Numbered from the stretch's first letter, positions 9,038-17,316 are shown. The stretch: DNA of 24,237 nucleotides from SIG701 sp045577175 (GCA_045577175.1 JAZNHT010000043.1:1-24237), one strand, 5' to 3'. The notes: generated by a model not told the origin, from the sequence alone. Made by a program: numbers and translations.

Positions 9038-10762
9038 TTATTTACTCCATTGCGGCATGTAGGTGGAAATATCGATGCCGTCGATTTTGAGAATACGGTG
9101 GTAACGAAGATCGTAGGATTCGGGATCGAGCTTCTCGCGTCCCGCCTTGCCGATTATGCGAAGGAGCGGCTGGTTGCCGCGGAAATGGCAGTGGTTGATG
9201 CAGGAGAAATTTTTGACGCCAAGCTCTTTCAGCCGTTCATTCCAGCGGATATGCTGCTGAATCGTAGGATAATAGTGCGTCGTGATACCTGCAAAGAACT
9301 CGATGCCATATTTTTCGGAAATCGCAAGAAGTTTCTCGACGCCCGCACGGGTACCGTCCGTTTTTCCGCCGCGGGTTTCATCCCAGAAATCGGCGATGTC
9401 GCGGTAGACGGTATAGTATTCCTTGACTCTTTCGGAATATTTGTCAAGGTCAATCAGCCCGTCCTCGGCAAGGTATTCCTCAACCTTTTCGTAGTGATCC
9501 ATAGAGTCCTGACTGACGTGATCGATCAGTCCCTCGGCGGCGAGCTTCTCGATGTCGATACCGACCTTCTTCGCCGTTTCCGGCGAATAGCCGATCAGCA
9601 CGTTAATCGGGACTTTTCTGCCGACAAAGGCATTGATTTCGTCGCGCAGGCGGCGGATAAAGCCGGTCATGATGTCGCACCAGACGGAATTTAAGCGCTC
9701 ATCCGCCATCGGCAAACGGCGTGCGTCAAGACCGTCATAGCGGCGGGCAACCTCGTCCAGCACGGGCTGTTCAAAGCCGACCATCTGACCGCGGTGGCAG
9801 ATGAGCGTCATGCCGTCAAAGCCGTGCTTCATGGACTTTTTCATCAGCCCGATCATGTAATCCTGCACCTCGGGATAGGCGTAGGAAGCGATATGTACCC
9901 GTCTTCCGTCACGCGTGTAGACGTGATATTCGGGATGATCCTCACAGAATTTCTCCCGACCTACACAGGATGCGATGGACATACGCATACCGGCGTACAC
10001 CTTGACTCCCCAGCCGTGGAGCATATCGAGACGTCCTTTTTGCACCTCGTCGAGCTTCGGCGCAATCTTACGGTTCTCGCCGTCGTAAAGAACGGAATTG
10101 CGGCTGAGACGCTTATCTCTCGGATCAAACGGTCCGAGATCGCAGTGATCCAGCGTGACCTCCTGCGTGCAGATTTTTACGTCACTGTGCTTTACGTTCA
10201 TCAAGCGGTAGCGGGTGTATTCGATTTTCTCCGAGCCCTCTCCGAGGTTGCAGTCGTTGTCGTAGTGGACGTGCAGATTCCTGTGTCCTTCCGGATTGAT
10301 GTACTCCTTGTATGCGGCAACCTCCTCGTCCGTCATCGGAACAAAGCGGATCCAGAGAAGGGACGAATCGTAATCCCATGTCGGGTTCTTATCGAGGATG
10401 ATGTCCTCGCCCGTCATATCTGCGCACTGCCAGACCATCTCCTCCGCGTACTCAAACTGCTGCGTTTTTGCCATCCGATACGCTGAGCGGCAGTTAACGA
10501 AATTCATATACGTTTCCTCACTGCTGAGGCGGAAGAAATCGTAGCCGTCCATGCGTCCGAGATAAATTTTGTACCAGCCGGTCAGATTCGGGGAAAGGAC
10601 AAGCGGCTCGGGACGGGACGGTCCCTCACCGAATACCATTCTGCCCTTGATTTCGCCCGTTTCATAGGGCACAGTGATCCATTTGTCGGCACTTCCCTGC
10701 TCGCCAAGCACTTCCTTGTTTTTGACAATCGACGGAATATCGGAAATGATAATTTCTTTCAT
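9038..10762 (-). CDS. P6: GHL10-like TIM-barrel array protein
   Basis: The protein is 574 residues from the ATG at 10762. This start is chosen for the family opening MKEIIISDIPSIVKNKEVLG. An 18-codon upstream extension in frame is not family-like and would overlap P7. The ribosome site is weak (AGAAAGAGAG). Domains are as in P4 and P5: GWYKIYLGR in the N-terminal domain, the barrel from HVH (164-166), E201, R260, HRG, E331, and NHCHFRGN in the last strand. The sixth-strand segment reads QDSMDHYE, with Asp where P1 to P5 have Glu. P7 ends 31 bases upstream. No export signal is present. Confidence 0.86.
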   Translation of the reverse strand: MKEIIISDIPSIVKNKEVLGEQGSADKWITVPYETGEIKGRMVFGEGPSRPEPLVLSPNLTGWYKIYLGRMDGYDFFRLSSEETYMNFVNCRSAYRMAKTQQFEYAEEMVWQCADMTGEDIILDKNPTWDYDSSLLWIRFVPMTDEEVAAYKEYINPEGHRNLHVHYDNDCNLGEGSEKIEYTRYRLMNVKHSDVKICTQEVTLDHCDLGPFDPRDKRLSRNSVLYDGENRKIAPKLDEVQKGRLDMLHGWGVKVYAGMRMSIASCVGREKFCEDHPEYHVYTRDGRRVHIASYAYPEVQDYMIGLMKKSMKHGFDGMTLICHRGQMVGFEQPVLDEVARRYDGLDARRLPMADERLNSVWCDIMTGFIRRLRDEINAFVGRKVPINVLIGYSPETAKKVGIDIEKLAAEGLIDHVSQDSMDHYEKVEEYLAEDGLIDLDKYSERVKEYYTVYRDIADFWDETRGGKTDGTRAGVEKLLAISEKYGIEFFAGITTHYYPTIQQHIRWNERLKELGVKNFSCINHCHFRGNQPLLRIIGKAGREKLDPESYDLRYHRILKIDGIDISTYMPQWSK

Positions 10763-10793
10763 GATTTTTCTCTCTTTCTGTATGCGGAAGTGC

Positions 10794-12410
10794 TCAGCCT
10801 CTCCAGTTGGGCACATAGGTAGACATATCGGAATCGTTCAGGGACATCGTGTGGTATGCCGTGACCTCGCAAAGCGTCATATCGATTGTCTCATGACCGA
10901 GCTTGGAGACGAGATTGCGGCGCGGCACATCGCCGACACGTCCGCTGTAGTTCATCGTTGAGAACTTGACCGCACCGAGTTCTTTGATCGCGTCCAGCCA
11001 CTCCACATACTGCGCACCGCGTGCTCTGAGCGTGCACATAAACGCATAGAAATCAATGCCGTATTTCTCGGCAAGCTCAACGTATTTCGGGATACCTGCT
11101 TTAATAAGGTCGGGATTCTCGCCTGCGGTACGGGAGAGGGGTGCCTTCGTCTTGAGCATCTCTTTATAAGCGTCAAGACCGATCGTACCGTCCTCATTAA
11201 GGCAGCCGTCAAGGACTTCCTCACAGCACATGAGATCCTGGCACACGCTGTCGATCGCCTTGTCTGCGGCGAGTGCTTCGATGTCGATACCGACACGCTT
11301 GGCAGTAGCAGGCTCGAAATCGGAAAGGAGATTGATGGCGATATGCTTGCCTGCCGCCTTGTCAAGCTCTGCACCGAGGCGCTTTACAAAAGCGGTCATG
11401 ATCTCACACCATACGCCGTTCAGACGCTCGTCATCGGCGGTGAGCGTGCGTGCATCGACGCCGTATTTCGCAGAGACGGCATCCAGCACGGGCTGCTCAA
11501 ACGCGATCATCATACCGCGATTGACAAAGAGGGACACGCCGTCAAAGCCGCAGGCGACTGCATCCTTGATCTGACCGATCATGAAATCCTGCACGGTGGG
11601 ATATGCATACGAAGCGATGGAAAGCGCACGGCCGTCACGGGTTGTGAGCGCGCACTCGGGATGTGCCTCGACAAACGCGTTGCCTGCGTTCGGCGAGAGG
11701 AACATCTTAGCGGAGGAAAGGCTGAGCTTATAGCCTGCGTAGAGCTTTACGCCGTAGGAGTGCACCATCTCGGTCTGCGCCTTATAAGCGTCAAAAGCCT
11801 CCTTCTTTGCATCGGCATCGAAGAACAGCGGCACCTCAAGTGTTGCAAAATCCACATCGGTATTCTCAAGCGTGCGGAGCGCGCGGCTCGTATCCGCTGC
11901 ACTGCCGCCGCCGAAGTGTGCGTGGGTGTTTCTCTTCGCCGGAGCGTTGTACGCGAGATACTCCTCGACCTCCGCATCCGTCATCGGGATAAAGCGGAGC
12001 CAGCAGAGATCCGAGGTACCGCTTCCGGGAACCTTTTGCAGGGTGATTTCCTTATCCGTCATATCGGCGGCACACCAGAAAAATTCCGGAATAAACTCGT
12101 TCGCCTGCCACTGTGCGGGCACGGACATGGTGGGCGCGCCAAAGCGGGTAAAATCGGCGTCCCCGGTCAGCTTCAGGTTAAAGGAGCCGCCGAGCTTGAC
12201 GAAGGCAACGAACACCTTGCACCAGCCCTTGACCTTCGGTGCAAGAATCAGATCGGCAGGATAGTCGAAATAGGCGGATGCCAGCATATTGCCGTGGATG
12301 TCCTTCGCGGTGTACTCCATGTACATCCACTTGTCCTTCTCCTGCACCTGCACCAGCTCATCGGTGTTTTTCACGATCTCGTTCAGATTGGAAATGAGGA
12401 TCTGTTCCAT
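10794..12410 (-). CDS. P7: divergent GHL10-like TIM-barrel array protein
   Basis: The first gene of the array encodes 538 residues, about 30 fewer than the others. The missing part is mainly the linker after the second barrel strand that the others fill with an Asn/Arg-rich helix. It keeps MEQILISNLNEIVKN, HAH (163-165), E192 and E305 of FEQPVLD. It has lost several residues that the others share: Lys228 replaces the Arg of GxRMS, Asn297 replaces the His before Arg-Gly, the sixth strand reads DLMCCEE, and the last strand has NYSG instead of N-x-C-H. The tail is PNWRG. No good Shine-Dalgarno is seen (AAAGTGAG). The 73-base gap to the dehydrogenase gene upstream has only a weak 5-pair hairpin, so read-through from the hslO promoter is possible. 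It may have a different substrate from the rest. Confidence 0.84.
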   Translation of the reverse strand: MEQILISNLNEIVKNTDELVQVQEKDKWMYMEYTAKDIHGNMLASAYFDYPADLILAPKVKGWCKVFVAFVKLGGSFNLKLTGDADFTRFGAPTMSVPAQWQANEFIPEFFWCAADMTDKEITLQKVPGSGTSDLCWLRFIPMTDAEVEEYLAYNAPAKRNTHAHFGGGSAADTSRALRTLENTDVDFATLEVPLFFDADAKKEAFDAYKAQTEMVHSYGVKLYAGYKLSLSSAKMFLSPNAGNAFVEAHPECALTTRDGRALSIASYAYPTVQDFMIGQIKDAVACGFDGVSLFVNRGMMIAFEQPVLDAVSAKYGVDARTLTADDERLNGVWCEIMTAFVKRLGAELDKAAGKHIAINLLSDFEPATAKRVGIDIEALAADKAIDSVCQDLMCCEEVLDGCLNEDGTIGLDAYKEMLKTKAPLSRTAGENPDLIKAGIPKYVELAEKYGIDFYAFMCTLRARGAQYVEWLDAIKELGAVKFSTMNYSGRVGDVPRRNLVSKLGHETIDMTLCEVTAYHTMSLNDSDMSTYVPNWRG

Positions 12411-12483
12411 AATTCGGTCTCACTTTCGTTTGTTCAAAATTTGATTTATTAAATTCCGCATCACACACGGAACTGTATACGGT

Positions 12484-13434
12484 TCAGTCTACGCGGAAAC
12501 GTCTCTCTCCCGCAAAATACGCGCGGATATTCTCCGCAATCTCGTCGAGGCATCTCTGCCGCGCCTCTTTCGCTCCCCACGCCATATGCGGCGTAAGTAA
12601 GACGTTTGGCAGATCGCGCACGGCGTACAGCGGATGCGTTTCGGAAAACGGCTCCTCTGTATACACGTCGATTCCGATACCGCCGAGGTGTCCCTCGCGT
12701 ACAGCGTCTGCAAGAGCAGCTTCATCTGCGACGGCACCGCGTGCGACGTTTACAAAAATCGCGCCCGGCTTCATCAGAGCGATACGCTCGCGCGAGATAA
12801 TCCCGCGCGTTTCATCCGTCAGCGGTGTGTGCACGGATAGGATGTCCGTTTGACGGCAAAGTGTATCAATATCGACTGTCTCATAATCCGGATCGGGTGT
12901 ACGGCGGCACACGATCACACGGCAGCCGAATGCCTCCGCCACCCGTGCGACCTGTCTGCCGATATTCCCGGCACCGAGGATGCCCCACGTCTTCCCTGCA
13001 ATCTCCGAAAACGCGGGAGTGAGCCGATTGGCCACGCCGGACGCGCTGTACGCGCCGCTTTTCACGAAATCGGTGAAAACGGGCAGATGGAAAACAAGCT
13101 CAAGCACCATGGCTACGGTAAGTTGGGCAACACTGTTCGTCGAATAACCGACGACGTTGCACACGGCTACCGAACGGCTTCGGCAGTATGCAAGATCAAT
13201 ATTGTCGTACCCCGTGGCGGCGACACAGATGAGTCTGAGCGCATCCGCCTCCGCAAGATTTTCATTATTCAGTTTGATTTTGTTCACGATCACGACGTTT
13301 GCGTCCTTGACGCGCTCCGCGACCTCATGCGGCGCAGTCAGGGGGTAAACGGTCAGATCGCAAACAGCTTCGAGCGAAGCGAAGGACACATCGTCTCCGA
13401 GTGTCGCTCCGTCGAGAATGACCGCGCGGATCAT
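12484..13434 (-). CDS. D-isomer specific 2-hydroxyacid dehydrogenase
   Basis: This 316-residue NAD(P)-dependent oxidoreductase interconverts a 2-oxo acid and its D-2-hydroxy acid in the cytoplasm. The Rossmann motif GAGNIG is at 154-159, after the family-typical GKTWGILG. The catalytic triad is visible as R232 (NVARGAV), Glu at 260-261 (VYTEEPF) and H283 (LTPHMAWG). Its length is typical. The start at 13434 overlaps the hslO stop as ATGA, which implies translational coupling; an open extension of 24 codons further upstream would lie inside hslO and is rejected. The family includes glycerate, hydroxypyruvate and lactate dehydrogenases. The sequence does not tell which substrate is used, although the overall look is nearer hydroxypyruvate/glycerate reductases. 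Confidence 0.9.
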   Translation of the reverse strand: MIRAVILDGATLGDDVSFASLEAVCDLTVYPLTAPHEVAERVKDANVVIVNKIKLNNENLAEADALRLICVAATGYDNIDLAYCRSRSVAVCNVVGYSTNSVAQLTVAMVLELVFHLPVFTDFVKSGAYSASGVANRLTPAFSEIAGKTWGILGAGNIGRQVARVAEAFGCRVIVCRRTPDPDYETVDIDTLCRQTDILSVHTPLTDETRGIISRERIALMKPGAIFVNVARGAVADEAALADAVREGHLGGIGIDVYTEEPFSETHPLYAVRDLPNVLLTPHMAWGAKEARQRCLDEIAENIRAYFAGERRFRVD

Positions 13435-14318
13435 TCCTTCGCTCGCTTTCTTGCGGTGAGAATCTCCTCCGCAGTGAAGGTATACTTCGTTTTGCAGAAG
13501 CGACATTCCGTCTCAATCGGCGCGCCACCCTCGGTGATCTCCGCAATATCCGCCTCGCTCATGCCGATGAGGGCGCGCTTGTAGCGATCACGCTCGCAAT
13601 TACAGATGTATGCGATGTCGATCTCATCAAAGAAATCGAACTCGATCCCCTCAAACACCATTGAAACGATGTCGGCAGGCGTATGCCCGACCTCGATCAG
13701 CTTGGATACAGAGCCGAGCGCGGTGACGTTCTTCTCAATCGTGGGAATGAGCGACTCATCCGCCCCGGGCAGAAGCTGGAGCAGAAATCCGCCTGCGGAT
13801 TTGCAGGAATTATCGAGATTCGCTCTGACGCCGAGCGCACAGACGGTAGGTGTCTGCTCACTCGTGACGTAGTACTGCGAGATGTCCTCCGCGATCTCAC
13901 CGCTGACGAGCGGAGAGATGCCGACATACGGCTCGCCCGCACCGAAATCTCTGATAATACAAAGAGACCCGCCTCCCACGGCGCCGCCGACATCCAATTT
14001 CCCGACAGAATTCGGGGGGAGTTCCACGGATGCATCCTGTGCATATCCGCGAACGTTTCCCTTGTAGTCACTTACGCAAAGGATCGTGCCGGCAGGTCCG
14101 TCTCCGCGAATCTGCAAGGAGAGGGAATCTGTCGCGTCTTTGAGAAGTGACCCCATCAAGGATGTTACGGTCAGACAGCGGCCGAGAGCTGCGGTCATTG
14201 TTTTTGAGGTCTTGTGAATCTGATGTGCCATTTGTACGATTGCGGTTGTATCCGCACAGACAATTCGCACACTGCCGTCCCGCGTCATGGCGCGGACGAG
14301 CAAGGAATTGGCGTTCAT
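13431..14318 (-). CDS. hslO: Hsp33 redox-regulated chaperone
   Basis: This 295-residue holdase chaperone is activated by oxidative stress. The C-terminal zinc centre is visible as CNC (C239, C241) and CRFC (C272, C275), which in Hsp33 hold Zn when reduced and form disulphides when oxidised. The N-terminal domain has the expected LVRAMTRDGSVRI opening and the GGAVGGGSLCIIRD segment. Length and start match the family. GAAAGG lies 14 bases before the ATG, a long spacing. The gene is driven by a consensus promoter at 14399-14427 and is coupled to the dehydrogenase gene downstream. Confidence 0.96.
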   Translation of the reverse strand: MNANSLLVRAMTRDGSVRIVCADTTAIVQMAHQIHKTSKTMTAALGRCLTVTSLMGSLLKDATDSLSLQIRGDGPAGTILCVSDYKGNVRGYAQDASVELPPNSVGKLDVGGAVGGGSLCIIRDFGAGEPYVGISPLVSGEIAEDISQYYVTSEQTPTVCALGVRANLDNSCKSAGGFLLQLLPGADESLIPTIEKNVTALGSVSKLIEVGHTPADIVSMVFEGIEFDFFDEIDIAYICNCERDRYKRALIGMSEADIAEITEGGAPIETECRFCKTKYTFTAEEILTARKRAKE

Positions 14319-14345
14319 AGCTATATCTGCAACCTTTCAAAATCG

Positions 14346-14364
14346 CTTCGGATTCATCCCGAAG
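14346..14364 (-). other. Small hairpin in the hslO 5' leader
   Basis: CTTCGG (14346-14351) and CCGAAG (14359-14364) pair perfectly around 7 bases, between the promoter and the hslO ribosome binding site. Its role is unknown. Confidence 0.4.
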
Positions 14365-14398
14365 TTACTTTTGCATACATAGTTCCGTACACACCGCT

Positions 14399-14427
14399 AT
14401 TATACCATTCCCCCCTGTTTTTGTCAA
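14399..14427 (-). promoter_or_regulatory. Consensus sigma-A promoter of hslO
   Basis: The minus strand reads TTGACA (plus 14422-14427), a 17-base spacer, then TATAAT (plus 14399-14404). Both hexamers match the consensus exactly. The start of hslO is 81 bases downstream of the -10 box. Confidence 0.9.
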
Positions 14428-14507
14428 TAGAAACGGGCATTTATTTACCCGAATTTGTGAACATTTTTTAACGTTTTGTTGTCCGCCGCATAATTGGGAA
14501 AATCCGT

Positions 14508-14585
14508 ATGGATACTAACACAGAACAAATCAAGAAAGGATCATCGGACGGCAGGAAATCACGCCTCGCCGTCCGTACACGCTGA
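14508..14585 (+). CDS. Possible 25-codon leader ORF before the SLH protein
   Basis: An ATG at 14508 opens 25 codons (MDTNTEQIKKGSSDGRKSRL...) that stop with TGA one base before the ATG of the SLH-domain gene. The tight TGACATG junction would fit translational coupling, which matters because the SLH gene lacks its own ribosome binding site. The leader's own site is weak (GGGAA). A hairpin with 8-pair arms (14545-14552 and 14568-14575) lies inside it. Chance is possible for so short a frame. Confidence 0.3.
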   Translation: MDTNTEQIKKGSSDGRKSRLAVRTR

Positions 14586-14586
14586 C

Positions 14587-15861
14587 ATGAAAACTCTCGT
14601 AAAAATCCTCACCGTATCCCTTCTTCTCTTCTCCGTGCTTCTCTCCACCGTTCTTGCCGCCCCTCTCTCCCCCGCGCTCAGTCACATCGCCGCCGCAAAC
14701 GGCATGGTAAAGAGCGGCAACAGCTACGCAGGCGTTCTCTTCACAGCGGCGGATTTCCAGAACGCGGCATCCGTCACGGAATTTGACACGCTGACGATCA
14801 CCGCGCTCCCTGCGGCGGCAGACGGCACGCTCTACCTCGGTGCAGTGCCTGTTGCCGTGAACCAAAGCATCTCCGCCAAAAATCTCGACAATCTGAAATT
14901 TGTACCGACCGCCGGTACGGAGGACAGCGCGTTCACCTTCTCCCTCGGCCGCGGCTACACGATGGAATGCGTAATGAAGATCACGGACGAGATCAATTTT
15001 GCACCCGTGGCGGCATCGTACGAGGATACGGTCGCGGCGTGGACGCAGAGAGACATCACCTGCGTTGGCTCACTGGACGCCTACGATCCCGAGGGAGACG
15101 CGCTCGTTTTCGAAATCGTGGACTATCCGAAAAAAGGACTGCTCACGCTGAGCGATCCGTCGCACGGCGACTTCCGCTACACGCCGTATATCGGCTGCTC
15201 CGGCACGGACTTTTTCACCTACCGCGTGCGTGACAGCTACGGAAACTATTCCGACACCGCCACGGCGAACGTATCGATCTCCCGAAAGAATCACGGTGTC
15301 GTATTCTCCGACATGAGCGAGCACTGGGCGCACAGTGCGGCGATTGAGATGTGCGCGACGGGCATCATGGACTATGCGGCAGACGGCACGGAAGCAGTAT
15401 TCATGCCGGATGCGGCAGTCAGCCGTGAGGATTTCCTTGTCATGGTGATGCGCGCACTCGGCGCCGATCTGGAGGACGAAACGGGCGAAATCCACACCGT
15501 TTTCGCGGACGATGACGAAATCTCCGCGGAGAACAAAGCCTATGTAAGCGCGGCATACAATGCCGGAATCATCAAGGGGCGCGAGGAGAACGGCATCCGC
15601 ACGTTCGCGCCCGATGACACGATTACCCGTGCGGAAGCGGCGGTGATGATTAACAATATTCTCGGTGCGGAGGTGCCGTTGCGCGTCTCTCTGTTCACGG
15701 ACAACGATACCGTTCCTGCATGGGCGCAGAGTGCCCTGTACGCGCTGAACGATCTCGGCATTTTGAAGGGCACGGGCGCGGGCACGATCTCCCCGTATGC
15801 GACACTCAACCGCGCACAGGCGGCGCAGATTCTTCTGAATCTGACACAGTACGTCGGATAA
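14587..15861 (+). CDS. Secreted SLH-domain surface protein with cadherin-like repeats
   Basis: This 424-residue protein begins with a clear signal peptide (KTLVKIL, a hydrophobic core, then VLAA with cleavage near residue 25). The start at 14587 is chosen because it places the signal peptide at the N-terminus; the frame extends 31 codons further upstream. Residues 45-135 and 140-232 look like two beta-sandwich repeats of the cadherin-like or tandem-95 type (DPEGDALVFEIVDYPKKG, FTYRVRDSYGNYSDTATA). Three SLH domains follow at about 238-292, 304-360 and 368-420. In known families SLH domains bind secondary cell-wall polymers, so the protein should sit on the cell surface. Its ligand is unknown. 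Confidence 0.88.
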   Translation: MKTLVKILTVSLLLFSVLLSTVLAAPLSPALSHIAAANGMVKSGNSYAGVLFTAADFQNAASVTEFDTLTITALPAAADGTLYLGAVPVAVNQSISAKNLDNLKFVPTAGTEDSAFTFSLGRGYTMECVMKITDEINFAPVAASYEDTVAAWTQRDITCVGSLDAYDPEGDALVFEIVDYPKKGLLTLSDPSHGDFRYTPYIGCSGTDFFTYRVRDSYGNYSDTATANVSISRKNHGVVFSDMSEHWAHSAAIEMCATGIMDYAADGTEAVFMPDAAVSREDFLVMVMRALGADLEDETGEIHTVFADDDEISAENKAYVSAAYNAGIIKGREENGIRTFAPDDTITRAEAAVMINNILGAEVPLRVSLFTDNDTVPAWAQSALYALNDLGILKGTGAGTISPYATLNRAQAAQILLNLTQYVG

Positions 15862-15867
15862 AAAAAG

Positions 15868-15893
15868 CCCCGGCAGAGGAAACTCTGTCGGGG
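15868..15893. terminator. Bidirectional intrinsic terminator
   Basis: CCCCGGCAGAG and CTCTGTCGGGG (one G-T pair) close a GAAA loop. On the plus strand it lies 6 bases after the SLH gene stop. On the minus strand it is followed by seven T and lies 2 bases after the stop of the P-loop gene, so it serves both convergent genes and is strongest for the minus strand. Confidence 0.88.
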
Positions 15894-15894
15894 T

Positions 15895-16383
15895 TCATCT
15901 GTATGTGCGCAAAAATCGGTCTGCCTCCTTGCGGCTATGGAAAACGAGGATGCGCTTATCGCTGTACTTCTCCAAAAGCGCAAGCACCGCAGGTCGGTTT
16001 TCACGGTTGTAATCTCGGACGAAATTGAAAAATTCCTCATCCGTCTCCGCCTCCACCCACGGCATGTCGGGGCGCGGTTTTCCGAGGCGTGATCGGATGC
16101 CGTCAAGACACACATCTGTCGGATAATCGAGGAAAATCACCGTATCGCACGCTGCCATGCGCCTCTCCATCGTGGAGGCGTAATTGCCGTCGATGATCCA
16201 TGCATCCTGCGCGAGCACCTGCGTGAGCCGATCGAGAAAAACCGCTTTGTCCACTGTGGTTTTATCGGGATTCCAATACAGCATATCCAGATGAAAAAGC
16301 GGAATCCCCGTCAGCGCGTGCAGTTCACGGGAGAACGTGCTCTTTCCGCTTCCCGGACAGCCGATGACTATGATTTTTGTCAT
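15895..16383 (-). CDS. P-loop adenylate kinase-like / FlaR-type protein
   Basis: This 162-residue protein has a Walker A motif GCPGSGKST at 8-16, then FSRELHALTGIPLFHLDMLYW. These features mark the small kinase-like family often annotated as topology modulation protein (FlaR) or adenylate kinase-related. WIIDGNYAST and DTVIFLDYPTDVCL fit the following strand and nucleotide-lid region. It is expected to be a cytosolic nucleotide-binding protein, and its true substrate is not known for this family. It ends at a shared terminator and lies 9 bases after cysK, so the two are probably co-transcribed. Confidence 0.82.
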   Translation of the reverse strand: MTKIIVIGCPGSGKSTFSRELHALTGIPLFHLDMLYWNPDKTTVDKAVFLDRLTQVLAQDAWIIDGNYASTMERRMAACDTVIFLDYPTDVCLDGIRSRLGKPRPDMPWVEAETDEEFFNFVRDYNRENRPAVLALLEKYSDKRILVFHSRKEADRFLRTYR

Positions 16384-16392
16384 GCCGCAGTT

Positions 16393-17316
16393 TCACGTAT
16401 ACAGCTCGGTCGAAAGATACCGATCGCCTGCGTCGGGACAGAGCGCGACGACGCGCTTCCCTGCCAATTCGGGACGTGCGGCGATCACGGCGGCGGCATG
16501 GAGCGCCGCGCCCGAGGAGATACCAAGCAGGATTCCGTCACGCTTGGCAACATCACGTGCCGCGGCGTATGCAGCCTCGGCGGAGACGGGCATCACCTCG
16601 TCCAAAACGGACGTATCCAGCACATCCGGCACGAAGCCTGCGCCGATGCCCTGTAATTTATGCGCACCTGCCTTGCCGCCCGTGAGAACAGCCGACGTAT
16701 CCGGCTCGACACCGATAATGCGAACGGAGGGATTCTTTTCTTTCAGATACCGCCCGACGCCCGTAATCGTGCCGCCCGTACCGATACCTGCAACAAATGC
16801 GGCGATCTCCCCTGCCGTATCCTCCCAGATTTCGGGACCGGTCGTCTCGTAATGCGCCCGTGCATTGGCTTCATTTCCAAACTGATCGGGGATAAAGCTG
16901 TCCGGAATCTCCGAGGCAAGCTCTTTCGCCTTTGCAACCGATCCGGTCATGCCATCCGCCCCGGGCGTGAGAACAAGCTCCGCGCCGTATGCGGCGAGCA
17001 ATTTTCTCCGCTCCGCGCTCATCGTATCGGGCATTGTGAGAATCACGCGGTAGCCGCGCACCGCCGCAACGGCGGCGAGACCGATTCCCGTATTTCCGCT
17101 TGTCGGCTCGATGATCGTTCCGCCCGGCTTCAGAAGTCCGCGCGCCTCCGCGTCATCGATCATGGCGCGTGCGACGCGATCCTTTGCGCTCCCTGCGGGA
17201 TTAAACGCTTCGAGCTTTGCCGCGATCGGCAGAGAAATACCGCGTGCGGCGGAAAAGCCGCCGAGGGAAACGATCGGTGTACGCCCGATCAGCGTTTCAA
17301 ACGATTCGTGTATCAT
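16393..17316 (-). CDS. cysK: Cysteine synthase (O-acetylserine sulfhydrylase)
   Basis: This 307-residue PLP enzyme makes cysteine from O-acetylserine and sulfide. The PLP lysine is K45 in NPAGSAKDR (the usual form is NPxxSxKDR). PTSGNTG (71-77) binds the substrate carboxylate, GTGGT (179-183) binds the PLP phosphate and SSG (266-268) contacts the pyridine nitrogen. Length and motif order are normal. GGAG lies 8 bases before the ATG. I see no T-box or SAM riboswitch upstream. The 191 bases between cysK and the Asn/Gln-rich gene hold the two divergent 5' regions without a clear promoter. Confidence 0.95.
   Translation of the reverse strand: MIHESFETLIGRTPIVSLGGFSAARGISLPIAAKLEAFNPAGSAKDRVARAMIDDAEARGLLKPGGTIIEPTSGNTGIGLAAVAAVRGYRVILTMPDTMSAERRKLLAAYGAELVLTPGADGMTGSVAKAKELASEIPDSFIPDQFGNEANARAHYETTGPEIWEDTAGEIAAFVAGIGTGGTITGVGRYLKEKNPSVRIIGVEPDTSAVLTGGKAGAHKLQGIGAGFVPDVLDTSVLDEVMPVSAEAAYAAARDVAKRDGILLGISSGAALHAAAVIAARPELAGKRVVALCPDAGDRYLSTELYT

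Noticed and set aside
182..12410. HxH in barrel strand 1 taken as an amidohydrolase-superfamily signature
   Set aside because: The other amidohydrolase ligands (carboxylated Lys or Glu at strand 4, His at strands 5 and 6, Asp at strand 8) are not seen in order, and the E-H-P-E...D-G-R and F-D-G-V-S motifs fit GHL10-like proteins better. Not fully excluded.
182..12410. Regularly repeated DNA motifs across the array as a CRISPR-like or satellite repeat
   Set aside because: The recurring stretches are conserved codons of the paralogues at about 1.7-kb intervals, not short direct repeats with spacers.
14494..14586. Upstream TTG start for the SLH protein at 14494
   Set aside because: It would place 31 hydrophilic residues before a clear signal peptide, which then would not be N-terminal.
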